Below the pieces are notes generated by a model that saw only the letters and a program-made list of their open reading frames with translations, was not told the origin of the DNA and searched no databases. From Puffinus mauretanicus (lineage: Eukaryota; Chordata; Aves; Procellariiformes; Procellariidae), in the NCBI GenBank assembly GCA_023333565.1, contig JAJKFH010000948.1, positions 5,406,001-5,470,000 on the forward strand: a DNA stretch of 64,000 bases, in the 5' to 3' direction. Shown here one piece after another: positions 25,690 to 36,078 of this stretch. Each line of letters starts with the position of its first letter. Positions within the stretch are counted from its first letter, which is position 1. Both the position numbers and the translations under genes were made by a program.

Positions 25690-25790
25690 TATCACTGTCT
25701 ACTTGCCCCGTTCTTATATTAAGCATTCATTTTTGGCCAGTGTTAGAGATGCAGTGAAAGACTTTGGTCTGACTCAGCCAGCCTTTCTTA
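25690..25790 (+). mobile_element. relic CR1-like 3' end
   Basis: A short stretch (tggccagtgttagagatgca at about 25735, then gactttggtctgactcagcc) matches the 3' UTR of old CR1/L3-like elements, whose pattern is GCC..TGC..GAGACAGGAT...CTTTGGTCTGACCCAG. The copy at 37130-38045 ends in the same way, which supports the call. It is old, diverged and has no ORF. Boundaries are approximate. Confidence 0.65.
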
Positions 25791-28700
25791 CAGCATCCTT
25801 TTGAAGTTCTTTAAGTCATTGGTATCCTACACTGAAGCAATTACAAAGTTTCATAGAATAACTTCAAAAATACTGAGCTTATTCCCAATCAGGAAAGTCC
25901 TTTCCCAGCTTGTGATAAGAAATGTCTTCTTTTGGAACCTCCTTCTTGCTCAACAGCCTGCAGAGTGTACCCATTTCGTGCTTGATATTCTTGTAGATCC
26001 TGATGTTATCTGACCTGAGATTTCATGGTTTGAAAGGAAAGGAGGTAGACGTCTTCCTCTTCCCTCCCCCCATTTCATATCAGAATAAGCCTCTTCTTTC
26101 AAAGCATTTTTTTTCTTATAAAGAGAGATGATAGCATGGTGAGAAGGACTGAGGTTCAAGTCTCTCAATGACTCTTGAATGAATGAGGGGAAAGAAGAGG
26201 CAAAGGAGGAACCTGAACCTGAGCATAGTCCAGGGGAAGTTACTGACCTTTACTACCTTGTCTTACTGAATCCTTTTTTTTCTTCCACCCTAAACTTATG
26301 AAGCCCTTCATGTCAGAATTGGCACAAGCATTCCTGAACAGAGCTTCAGATGTCAGCCTCTTTGTTGCCCTTTTAGGATGTTTTTTTCCCCAACAGCTTC
26401 AGGGTTTTGACACATATGTCATGCAAGAACTTATACAGAGCAGGTCTCTCCTTCACCAGTCCTGACAAGGCTGGAAAAGGTCAACTTACTACCTTCTTGG
26501 TGGGACAGGAGGAAATAAGTCAAGCCTTTCCTTTCTCTGTCATCTTCTTTGAGAGCAATGGAGAACTTCTCAGTCTTTTTCTTCTTGCCCTTTGAACCTT
26601 TACCACAGGGATCCTTTTGGAGCTGGGTGCTTGTTTCTTTTTTCTTTATTAAATCTTTTCCTCTATGAACTAGAAAATACTTTTCCCAGTAATTCTTTTA
26701 TCCCTTTCAGGAGAATGAGAGAGGCATTCTCTACAGAAGCAATAGATCTTCTTCTTCCCTTTGTATTTTTCAGACAGAACACAAAGAAGCAGCAATGACA
26801 GCAATATGCACACACAGCAACCATTACTTTATGTGTATATATATGTACACACACCCACAGAGAGAAAGGTTATCGCTATGTTTAGATTACTTGAAACACC
26901 ACACTTTGTCCACACCAAAGAATTTGCGTCTTATTCAGTACTGCACAACTGAGTGCAAACTGCTATAAAATCATAACTGCAATCATAACAACACAACAAA
27001 ATCACAATAACAATCACAATGTTATACCTGCTTTGAAGCAATTCGAGTATTTTCACACAAACAGTACCTTACACCTGGGAATGCACCCTTATCAGGATGT
27101 TCTGTGGTTCTCTCTTTAGGGAGGAACCTGCACTGAGGGGCAGGAGGGGCAATGAAGCTGGTACTATTTACTGCATACACTCATGTGCACATCCTTCCGT
27201 TTTCTCAGCAGTTTGTTCAACAGCATTCCTGTCAATGTTGGAGGAGCCGTGTTTGAAATTCCTATCAACCATCCCGATGGTGCTTGCTATTTTATTGCGA
27301 CAGGGTCTGAGAGAACATGCTCAAGAAAAGCTTTTTTTCAGATAATTTCAAAACAAAATTAGACAGGCTACTATTAAAAAACAGTGATTTTTACAAAAAA
27401 AATGCTAAAATCGGTTCCTCCACCTCTGTCCTGTTAGATTTTCCTTAAGCCATCAAGTATAACTAGAAAGATGGCAGTGTAACAATAGGTCAAAATATGG
27501 AAAATCTCATTTAGTGAAATTGAGCTGCATGCACTACTTGATTAATGGGCAGCTGTGTAAGAAGACAAAAGTACAGTGGGGACAAGAAAAAGACTTAATG
27601 ACTAATCTCTCTATGGGTGATAGACAAAAAAGGACATCTGAAAATGGATCCACATAACCTAGAAGTATGAGCATCAGCCTACTTCTTGATAACTCTGTTC
27701 ACTTCATCTAGAAATATCAATCTGCAGAACAGAATCTAAACAGCCAAAGGTATCTAAAAAAGTAAAAAAGGTGTCCTTAAAAGCCATAAGCCATTTATCT
27801 GATTCTAGCAGTGCCGTGTGCTGTTACATGAAAGATCCTAGTTCCCTGGGCACTTCCTAGTTCTTTTGTTGTAATGAAAATGTGGGGAATTTAAGACGTG
27901 GAGGAGAAAAATCATTCTCAGCTAGTGCAGAAATCTTCATTTCTTTGTTATACACAAAGGAAACTAATAAATCACACTATCTAAGTATCTCCTAACCACC
28001 TTCAAACACAGGATTTTTTCAACTGTTGTTTCAATTTTTCCCTGTTGCAAACTTGAACAGTAATTTTAAGCCTGATCTATGCTGGTATTTATCACACCAC
28101 AAAACAACTCTGGTAAAACAGTACAAAAGTACTGTTTTCTTATATAAACTAGTTATAGGAAGTCATAGAGAGGATAGGATTTACAGCTGCTCATACATAC
28201 AAATAACAGCTTCAGACTGAAAAAATCATGACAGTGTCTGCATAACCAGCTCCCACTCAAGAGATGCACACTGCCTCCTCACAACCAAGCATTCAGCAGA
28301 GACATCTGTTTCACAGATATTAGGGTGATGTCACACAATTTCACCCAGGCAATCATTGCAGGATGTCTGTCTCTAAAATAATCTAACACACTCTTGTTGT
28401 CCTACATGGTAATAAAAATTAGTGTAACAAAAAAAACCACTGTAGAAATGCCATGCACTTGAAATTAACTTTAAGCTGATTATTTTTCAGCATATAATTC
28501 TGCAATATATTTTTGCAGAAAAGACATCTTCATCCCATTAAGCTCAATTATTTTATATCAGTTGTTTTTAATATCTGTTCACTGTAGAAAATATGTTACT
28601 ATGTCAAAAAATCTCCTTCATTTTTAATAAAAATGATTGGTAACTACAGTAGAGTAACTTTGAACAAGATTATTGTTTTGAAACAAAATAACTTTTTTCT

Positions 28701-29554
28701 GGTAAAGGTTTTATATTTTCCTTTAAAATTTATTTCAAAATGTTGAAAAGTTACTTTGAACAAAGTTCAGATGAGTCTTTACCACTTAGATTTTCTCTTC
28801 CAAAAGAGATTTACAGGCAAGTTAGAAGTGGGCATATTGATCTCAAACAGTGTTATGAAGTCAGAAGCTTTCTGCTTCACCTTCATCCCTCCCAAATTAA
28901 GCATTTATCTCAGGAGTCCAGATCACCCTTTGACAGGCAAAGTAGCTTAAGTCTCAAGCCCGTGTCCCCGCCCATTTCCATTGCCAAAGACAAAATCTGA
29001 AGATGTCACTGTCTGAATCTCTCAGCTCTGAAAATCTGAACCCAGACTCAAACGCGGTTACCAAAGGCAATAGAGACGTAAACACATTAGGTTTCCCATA
29101 TACCAGACAGAAATATAAGTATTTTAAGAAAAAGAGGATTTCTTAAGAGCTTTTTCCTCTAGCTGAGAAACACAGAAAGTCTTAACTCTTCTGCCTTTGA
29201 CTCTTTTTTTATTATTGTTGGTAGCATGGAAACCTCTGCAACACTTAGGTTTAATTCCCAAATCTTTTCTTTGCATTCTTAACAGTAATTGTAACCACCA
29301 ATCATGTATCAGTAACCAAAATATTTCCAATGAAAAAAGAAATGTTTGAAACAAGCGATTCATTTTAACTAGTTTTTCCTCTCCGATCTCCAATTTTTCA
29401 TCTAGCTGAAACATAGAAAGCCAGACCATTTTACAGGAGAGTCAGATTTTGAAGATTTATAGCTATGTTTTGCTATCTCATTTTCCTTGCCACCAGTTAC
29501 AGATGACATTTCCCTTTTGACTACTCAGACTAACAGAAACCAAGCTATCCTAGC
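25791..29554. other. AT-rich tract, no recognised genes
   Basis: About 3.8 kb. Open frames at 26407-26798 and 27097-27345 are short and resemble nothing I know. No transposon is recognised by eye. A short AC/AT-rich stretch lies at about 26830-26860. Confidence 0.55.
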
Positions 29555-29596
29555 AGTACTAGGGTACTAGAATATTAGTACTAGAATACTAGTACT
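29555..29596. repeat. tandem/palindromic AGTACTAG-type repeat
   Basis: Forty-two bases built from overlapping AGTACTAG, GTACTAGAATA and TACTAGAATA units. AGTACT and CTAG are self-complementary, so the tract is both a short tandem repeat and a potential hairpin. It sits about 30 bases before the CR1 start at about 29628. Confidence 0.85.
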
Positions 29597-29627
29597 CTCC
29601 TCTATCCTACCAGTTGTAGGTAGTGAT

Positions 29628-30482
29628 GTCGAGAGAAATAGGTGGACCCCGCTTATCAATACCTGGCTCTGAGGCTGGTGTCACCAGCAGAATCTTAGGG
29701 TTTTCAATCATGGAATGGTCTATCCAGCACCAGGACTGCTGGGGTCTGATGGGTTTCATCTTCTTCAATGGGGGAAAAGTATTTTTCTCACGAGTTAGCA
29801 GGGCTGTTTGAAAGAGCTTTAAACTAGGTTTGAAGGGGGGAAGGGATAAATTCAGGCTTACTAGTGATAAGCTATGGGACAGCATGACAATGTTTGAGGG
29901 ATAGTGTATAGTGTGGGTTTTCTCTCTGCTTCACAATGTACTGAGTACACTGGAGCGCATTTGAAATTTTTGTACACAAATGCACACAGTATGAGGAATA
30001 AACAAGAGGAATTACAACTTTGGCTCAGTCCCAGAGCTTTGACATCATTGGCATAAGCGAGATTTGATGGGAAGAGTCCTGTGACTGGAGCGCTATGATG
30101 GATGGTTATAGGCTCTTCAGGAGAGATAGGCAGGGCAGGTGAGGTGGAGAGATAGCGTTGTACATAAAGGAGGGGTTGGACTGTACAGCACTTGCAGTTG
30201 GGGATGACATGGTTGAGATCCTCTGGGTAAGGATTTGGGGAAAAGTTAATAAAGTGGGCAATCACCAACCGTAAAAAATTTAACGTGAACAAATGCCAGA
30301 TTCTGCACCTGGGACAGCATAATCCTGGACGTACGTTTAGACTGGGGACAAGGGGCTGGAGTGCAGCCCTGCAGAAAGGGATCTGGGGGTTGATGGTAAG
30401 CTCAGTGTGAATCAACAATGTGCCCTAGCATTCCAAATGGCCAACTATATCCTGGGGTGCATTAAGTACTGTATAGCTAACT
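29628..30482 (+). mobile_element. CR1 LINE, 5' and endonuclease part kept, 3' end missing
   Basis: Plus-strand CR1. The 5' part (about 29640-29830) has the CR1 phrases around accaggactgctggggtctg, cacgagttagcagggctg and ctttaaactaggtttgaagg. The endonuclease domain of ORF2 follows at about 29970-30200, read in pieces as MDGYRLFRRDRQG and ALYIKEGLDCTAL; it is broken by indels. The copy then jumps to RT C-terminal sequence (about 30270-30475, ...AACAAATGCCAGATTCTGCACCTGGG...). The RT core is deleted. Similarity ends at about 30482 without the 3' UTR or ATTCTATGATT tail. This is a pseudogenised element with no intact ORF. Confidence 0.85.
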
Positions 30483-30781
30483 GATCTTCATGCAGGGTGG
30501 GGGGGGATAGGAAAGAAGGCCCCATGCATTCCTTGACAATCACCAAAAGAACTGTTTACTGCTAGGAGATCTTGCAGGTGAGCATGCAGGATATCCATAG
30601 AGTTTGTCCTCTCCCAGGTAATATTGGGTGCAGAGGCTGGGCTGCTGATGGGGAGCTGGCCGGGCACTCCTCTGATGGCCATTGGTGTGATGTCATGGAA
30701 GGGAGCCCAGGCACACTAGGGTCATGCCAGATCAGCCCTGTCACAGGTGTATCCACTTCCATAGATTCCTCTTCATCTTGA
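30483..30781. other. unrecognised sequence after the CR1 break
   Basis: About 300 bases of moderately GC-rich sequence. On the minus strand the open frame at 30562-30873 crosses most of it and continues the repeat-encoding frame described at 30782-30995. Its downstream part (minus strand) is not repetitive and is not recognised. Confidence 0.5.
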
Positions 30782-30995
30782 GGTGGATCTACCCCCACAG
30801 GCTCCACATCACTCTGTGGCAGATTGACAGCCATGGGACCCTCGCCATGTGGATTGACATGTATAGGCTCCATGTCATTCTTTGATGGGTTGACATACCC
30901 TGGGCCTCACACCATTCCTTAGCAGATTGACAGAACTGGGCCCCAAGCTGTTCCCTGGTGGATCTACATCCATGGACTCCACACCATCAGTCACA
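30782..30995 (-). repeat. 33-37-bp coding-like minisatellite (11-residue period on minus strand)
   Basis: Degenerate units of 33-37 bp repeat about six times; their plus-strand cores are variants of GTGGATCTAC and GCAGATTGACA. Part of the tract is in frame in the minus-strand ORF at 30562-30873. There it reads as four consecutive 11-residue units: DMEPIHVNPHG, EGPMAVNLPQS, DVEPVGVDPPQ and DEEESMEVDTP. Before that (about 30890-30995 on the minus strand) the pattern continues in another frame as GVESMDVDPPG and a related unit, so the repeat is frameshifted. This suggests either a decayed repetitive acidic protein-coding exon or a minisatellite of multiple-of-three period. I do not recognise a parent protein. 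Confidence 0.7.
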
Positions 30996-31175
30996 TGAGC
31001 ATGTGCAATTGCTCACATGCCATAGGTTGGGTTCCTCCTCCACCGATTCTTTAGCGGATTGACACACCTGGGCCCATGCTGTTCCCTGGTTCGATGTACT
31101 GCACACCATTGGTCACATGAGCATGAGCAATCGCTCTCACGCCATTTTGGGTGGTGTTCCTCCTCTGCTGATTCC
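30921..31175. repeat. 132-bp tandem duplication
   Basis: Unit 1 (30921-31052) starts agcagattgacagaactggg. Unit 2 (31053-about 31175) starts agcggattgacacacctggg. Both contain the phrases ctgttccctggt, tcacatgagcatg and gttcctcctc in the same order. The second copy has small deletions, making it about 123 bp. The units overlap the end of the 33-37-bp minisatellite, so this is a higher-order duplication built from it. The tract contains the inverted pair GCATGTG/CACATGC around 30998-31020. Confidence 0.85.
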
Positions 31176-31439
31176 AATTCCTCCTCCTGGAAAGTCTCTT
31201 TCTTTCTCCTTTGTTCCTCTCCCAGGAACCATCTTTCTGCTGTCTCATGCAAAGATGGGCAGCCACATGCCTTGCTGCTCCAGCTGCTCTTCCTTCCAAG
31301 CATATCTGGCCTCAGAGGGCCTCAAAGCTCAGTGAATTGTCAACCAGCTGCTGGGGACCTGGAGCAAAAAGCAATCAGGAAGCTTGTGACAGCAGGAGGC
31401 CACTGTGATTGGTGACTGTGAATGTGGCCAATACACGTG
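31176..31439. other. unrecognised, coding-like on the minus strand
   Basis: The minus-strand frame at 31013-31303 begins here with a Lys/Glu-rich stretch (EEQRRKKETFQEEELESAEE) before it enters the duplicated repeat. Plus-strand frames overlap it and are probably shadows. The charged composition followed by the repeats is the kind of pattern a low-complexity protein exon gives, but no homolog is recognised. Confidence 0.4.
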
Positions 31440-32369
31440 GCCAGATATGGCTCATTTGGGAACTAGGGGTTCTGTGACCTGAAAGATGCCCAAATGTGGG
31501 AGAAGGAGGACAGTCGGAGGGGCTGAGGGCACCTTTCCTAGGGTTCGCTCCTCTGTGCCATTCTGTTGCCCCTTGGGCACAGGGAGCACCCTCCACCTCT
31601 CCTCATAAGCCCTGGGCTCCAGTCCCCTCCTCATCCCGTGCCTGGGGTCCCCTTGATGAGACAGTGGCAATAACGTTCCAGGAGGGTCAAGGGTCCTCAG
31701 CGACCTCCCACCGAACCAGCGCCCTGCAGGTGGTGCAGCTCCCCCATTCCCAATACTGTCTGCGAGGGGGCAAAGCATCCAGGCATCCCACGGGTGGGAA
31801 AGGGAGGCTGAGCCGGCCTGCGTAAGGTCTCCCAGGACTCCATAAAAGAATTGCTGATAGCCAAGTGTTGCATGGGCTCTTCTTCCCCATCCCCTGGACC
31901 TGCCCCTGGAGCGTGGAGAGGTGCCACCTCTTCTGCATGGAGCCCCGAAGGAGAGGGGAGGGAGAGGGGAGGAGAGGGCCTGGCGTCCTTTGGGCCGCTG
32001 TGCCAGCACGATGCGAGGAGCCTGTCAGAGGCCACTGAGGGAGGTCCGTGGGGCCTGGAGGTGGGGATGGGTTGAGTCTGAGGTGCGCCCTTGCTCTGTT
32101 CGCTAGTATGAAGGACAAAGCTTCTCACCGTTTTTGTGGTCTCGTGCTTACCCGTTCCGAGCAAGAGTTCTCCCGTTTTGTTGGAAGAATCAGAGGCAGC
32201 TCCTGAACAGGAGCCTTCCAGGAAGGCAGGTTTCCAGGAGGAAGCTCTTGCCCAGAAGATCACTCGGAGGCACGAGAAGGACAAGGTGACATCAGGGAAC
32301 CCCCCGCAGAGCTTCACCAAGGACGAGTTGTGCCGGGACCAACATGAGCCTTGCTTTGAGGAGGTGACT
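31440..32369. other. GC- and CpG-rich island with coding-like frames, unrecognised
   Basis: About 930 bases clearly richer in G+C and CpG than the rest of the window. Long open frames occur on both strands (plus 31496-31825, 31851-32075, 32136-32414; minus 31452-32009, 31697-32320), as expected of any GC-rich DNA. The plus-strand frames 31851-32075 and 32136-32414 are in the same phase, separated by stops. The latter encodes a charged stretch (EESEAAPEQEPSRKAGF...KITRRHEKDK). It could be a decayed gene fragment, a GC-rich interspersed repeat or a small CpG island. No family is recognised, so no CDS is called. Confidence 0.5.
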
Positions 32370-32627
32370 GTCCTAGCGGGACGAGGGGACAGTGGTGACT
32401 GCCATTTACCCTGACTTTAGCAAGGCCCATGACACAGTCTGGAAGGAGCTCCCTAAGGAATTGGTCATGGCCCCACGCCTGCCGGTTTTCAAGAAGCATT
32501 TGGACAATGCTCTAAGATATATGATTTAACTTCTAGGTTGCCCTGTGTGGAGTCAGGAGTTGGATTCGATGATCCTCGTAGGTCCCTTCCAACTCAGGAT
32601 GTTCTATGATTCTATTCTATGATTCTA
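32370..32627 (+). mobile_element. CR1 LINE 3' end with internal deletion
   Basis: A plus-strand CR1 piece beginning in RT motif A (the frame reads YPDFSKAHDTVW at about 32405-32440; the canonical form is YLDFSKAFDTV). It jumps straight to the 3' end of the element (FKKHLDNAL, about 32488), then the 3' UTR (gttggattcgatgatcctcg, about 32560) and the terminal ttctatgattctattctatgattctat tail (to about 32627). The rest of RT and the C-terminal domain are deleted. The last codons of the open frame at 32136-32414 come from this CR1, not from the GC-rich sequence before it. Confidence 0.88.
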
Positions 32628-35600
32628 TACCTCCTTTTTGCATTTTTGTCCCTTTTTGCTGTTCTTTTGATGACATTAAACATCAATGCAGGAACCCTGA
32701 GGAAGACTAAAATAATGAACAGATCTATCTGAGCTATAACACAAAACAAAAAGATTATATGCAATTCACCTTGAAAGTAGAAGCCATCATTATTCCTTTT
32801 CATGGTTATTTAAAAAGAAAAAAAAACGAAAGCTGCTGAAGTAATATTTTCACCTTTATACATTGTCCTAACGAAAGTGCCATGGTTGAAAAATCGTAAG
32901 AAATTCTATTTTCCACTTCCATTGTGAAATTAAGAGAGCTTTTGCATTCTGAACTCTACCCACACGCTGCAGCAGCAGTCCCCTGGATTGCTCTAAGTCT
33001 TAAATAGGTGTGCTTTGGAGAAAGTAGAAGGAAAAAATCCTTCAATAGATCCCATGCTAATGACATACTAAACTTTTAAGAAGTTTTCTTTCCATATTTA
33101 TTGAAGCCAGGCAGTTAATTTTGTACTCATGGGTCCCAACGTATTCACAGTTTCCTACAGGAGATTTGGATATTTCTCTGCTTGGACAATTGTGGCTATA
33201 ATTATCTATTATCCCAGCAGCCTGAGCCTTTTTGTGAGCACATATTATTAGTTGGCGGCAGTGCTCAAATGTTATCTGACATTGGCAAAGAACAATCTCT
33301 GGGCCTAGCTTTTCTTCATATATGCTGGTATGTGAATCAATAATAGCTCTTCAGAACTCAAAAAGTCTACCCCAGAGTGAGATTGGAGTAATGAGGGAAA
33401 AAATCAGGCTCTTCAGTTTGAAATTCTCTTATTAGAGAAACTAGTTGGTACTTAAAAGTGAACTTTTTTTTTTTACTTTATTTTTTTCCTCACCTGTGGA
33501 AACTGTGGGTCTGCTGAGGGTGAATGGGTCCAAATATAGTCATAGTCTTAACAAGAGGGATGCTGTGGACATTATTGCATCACATAAGTGCAAACTACAT
33601 GCTTCACTGGATGGTATCGTATTTACCCTGTCAGGAAGTCCCAGCTGGGAGGTCACTTTGCATATTATGTCTTAATTTCTAAAATATTTCAGGTTAGATC
33701 TCAGTCAAACTGGCACAAATCTTTCAAAACTAAGGCAAGGCACGGCATTCAGGAAGGCATGTCTTTATCCTTACAGTGTACAGCTGTGCCCTTGTGACTG
33801 AGCAGGCTGTTTCTTCAGGGAAGTCCTAGTGGAGGTAGGAGGGAAGAGGCACTCTCTGCGCCTGGTGAGTGGTGTGCAGTAATGTTCTTCCAGGCTCTTA
33901 CCTTGTCTGAAACTGTATGGCCGCCCAGCTTCGCAAAAGTCCATAGATCTGCTGCACTATCACAGGATGGGCAGTTTGGGCAACCTCTAAACTGTGATTC
34001 AGTTGTATATATTGAAGGTCTTTCCTGTTTCTCTAGCCTGTAGGAAATACTTAAAGGATGTGCTTTGCTTAAAGTGGCTGGTGAGCTTGGTCATGAACAT
34101 GAAACAGCCTGTGTATGGTTTCTAGTAATACTGGGCAACGATCCTCCTAAAATTACCGAGGTTCCTTCAAACCATAAGTCACTTATGAAGGACTGCCTAC
34201 TAAGACTGAGGGTAGGGCAGGCTGTCTCTTCCCTTCAATCTTTGCTTCCCCTCTCCCACAGGTCACTCTCTCCTGCTCTATAAAGAATATTGCTTTGGAA
34301 ATGAAGGGTTTTCCACAACACAGTGAATTAAATGCAAATTCAATAAAATACATTAGAGCTTATCTTTGTGTCCAAGACTTAGTTAACATAAGGACATGTA
34401 CATTTTTTAACCCTCTTACATTTTTCATTGCCAATGAATCACTGATCCTTCGGGACCTTTCTCCTGTATCCACTTTGGCACTACAGAATTTTAAGTGCTT
34501 AGAATAATTTAGAGAAGGAGAGCTTGTACATATTTATGATATATTCTATTCAGCTTAGAAATGTGGCATCTTGAAAATGCAGCAGAAACTAAAATTTCAT
34601 ATTTGTGATGGTAGAATTGTTCTCCTCATTTTGTGTTCTACATTAACTGCATTCGTTACCAGATTTCTGAGTTTGGGCATAGAAAAGTTGCACATAAGAA
34701 CAGAATATTCACAGTAATTGCATAAGTATAGGTTTAATACCAGGAAATTAATGTGGAAATGTTCTAATTGTTTCACCTGGTTTTGGCCCCTTTTAACTGA
34801 TGCCAGCTAAGACAAACCACAGTCAGTCGGTAGAAGTGGAAATTAAATATTTTTAGTGGAAATAAATAGTGGAAAAGTATTAAGGCACGATTTCCTACCT
34901 TGGTTTCTGAAATCCAAAGCTATCTAAAGCACACTTGCTGTGTGCTTGATCTCATAATGAAACTGTACATTAAAGTGAATTGCAGGAGTCCATACAATTC
35001 TGTTTTCCACAGTGTTAGTTCATTAAAGTCTGGAATTAAGTTGTGCAAAGTATAGAACACTGTGGCTCTCAATTAGCCTATGAGAAAGACAAATGTTAGA
35101 AGGATGATGAAATGAAAAGTTGACTTTGCATCTCAGTTAAACTCAATATCACGTAAGGGTGACCATTCTTCCAGGTTTGAAGGAAACAACTATGAAAACT
35201 TAAGAGAGATTAGAAGGGCAATAAACAGTACTAGGGGAAAGCTTCACGTATCTTTGTGTAGACTAAGTAAATGCCACATTGGGTGATGGATGCAGAGCAT
35301 ACATTTTTAGAGATCAGACAGGATTGCTTCTTTAAAAAAAAATGTTCAAAGACTCCTGACCTCTCTCTCTCTCCATGCTCTCCCCTATCCCCAGCCCAGT
35401 ATACTGAAAAAAAAAAAAAAAAAAAATTCTGAATCTTGGATTAGGCCTGAAATCTAGTTTGAGAGGTAACTACCAATAAGACCATACTGTATTTGATTCA
35501 ATTTCATTACAAAACTTCCCCTTTCTCCTCCCCCCTGAAAAGGGCTCTGTTTAGCCATTTTTTAGCCATAATATTTAACAAAACCAACAAAACCAGAAAA

Positions 35601-36078
35601 AGTAAAACAATAATAAAAAATAACAGTTTCCGGTGGTATGAGGACTGTTTGGAAAACCTGTATAGGGTGCTCAGAATAAATGTAGGCCATCTGTAAAAAA
35701 ACCCTCCATGTCTCAAAAATCCAAACTAGATAAAGAATAGAAGAAAATAGTTAAAAAAGATTTCTGAAAGCAGAAATCGTATGCAACTATAGAAAATTTT
35801 TGAAAAAACTTCAGACTTTATTAAGTTGAAATGTAAAAAGACAATAAAGAAAGTCACAAACGTTTTGTGAAGTTACTTTTCAGAGATACAAACATTTTCA
35901 GGGTAACATTGGAAAGCGAAATCCTGTCAGAGAGTCAGTGAGCACGTTGGAGACCAAAAGGAGAGAGCAAAGAAGATAAAGCCAAAACAGAGAGCTGAAT
36001 CTGCTATTTGTACAGAAATTTGCTGCAGAAGAACCCAAGGAAGCTCCCACACCACAACTTCCCCTTATGGAGGTGGAG
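32628..36078. other. AT-rich tract, no recognised genes
   Basis: About 3.5 kb. It contains a run of 20 A at about 35407-35426, preceded by a short CT-rich patch. Open frames (33445-33797, 34065-34507) are short and unrecognised. At about 34774-34822 there is a short LTR-like phrase, discussed in the findings. Confidence 0.55.
35407..35426. repeat. poly-A tract
   Basis: Twenty consecutive A residues. No retrotransposed gene sequence precedes it on either strand as far as I can see, so it is treated as a simple homopolymer. Confidence 0.9.

Noticed and set aside
29861..30418. Minus-strand frame of 185 codons
   Set aside because: It is antisense to the plus-strand CR1 endonuclease and C-terminal sequence.
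31452..32320. Overlapping minus-strand frames of 185 and 207 codons in the GC-rich island
   Set aside because: Long frames are open on both strands and in several phases at once, as GC-rich DNA gives by chance. No domain or homolog is recognised and no frame is clearly favoured.
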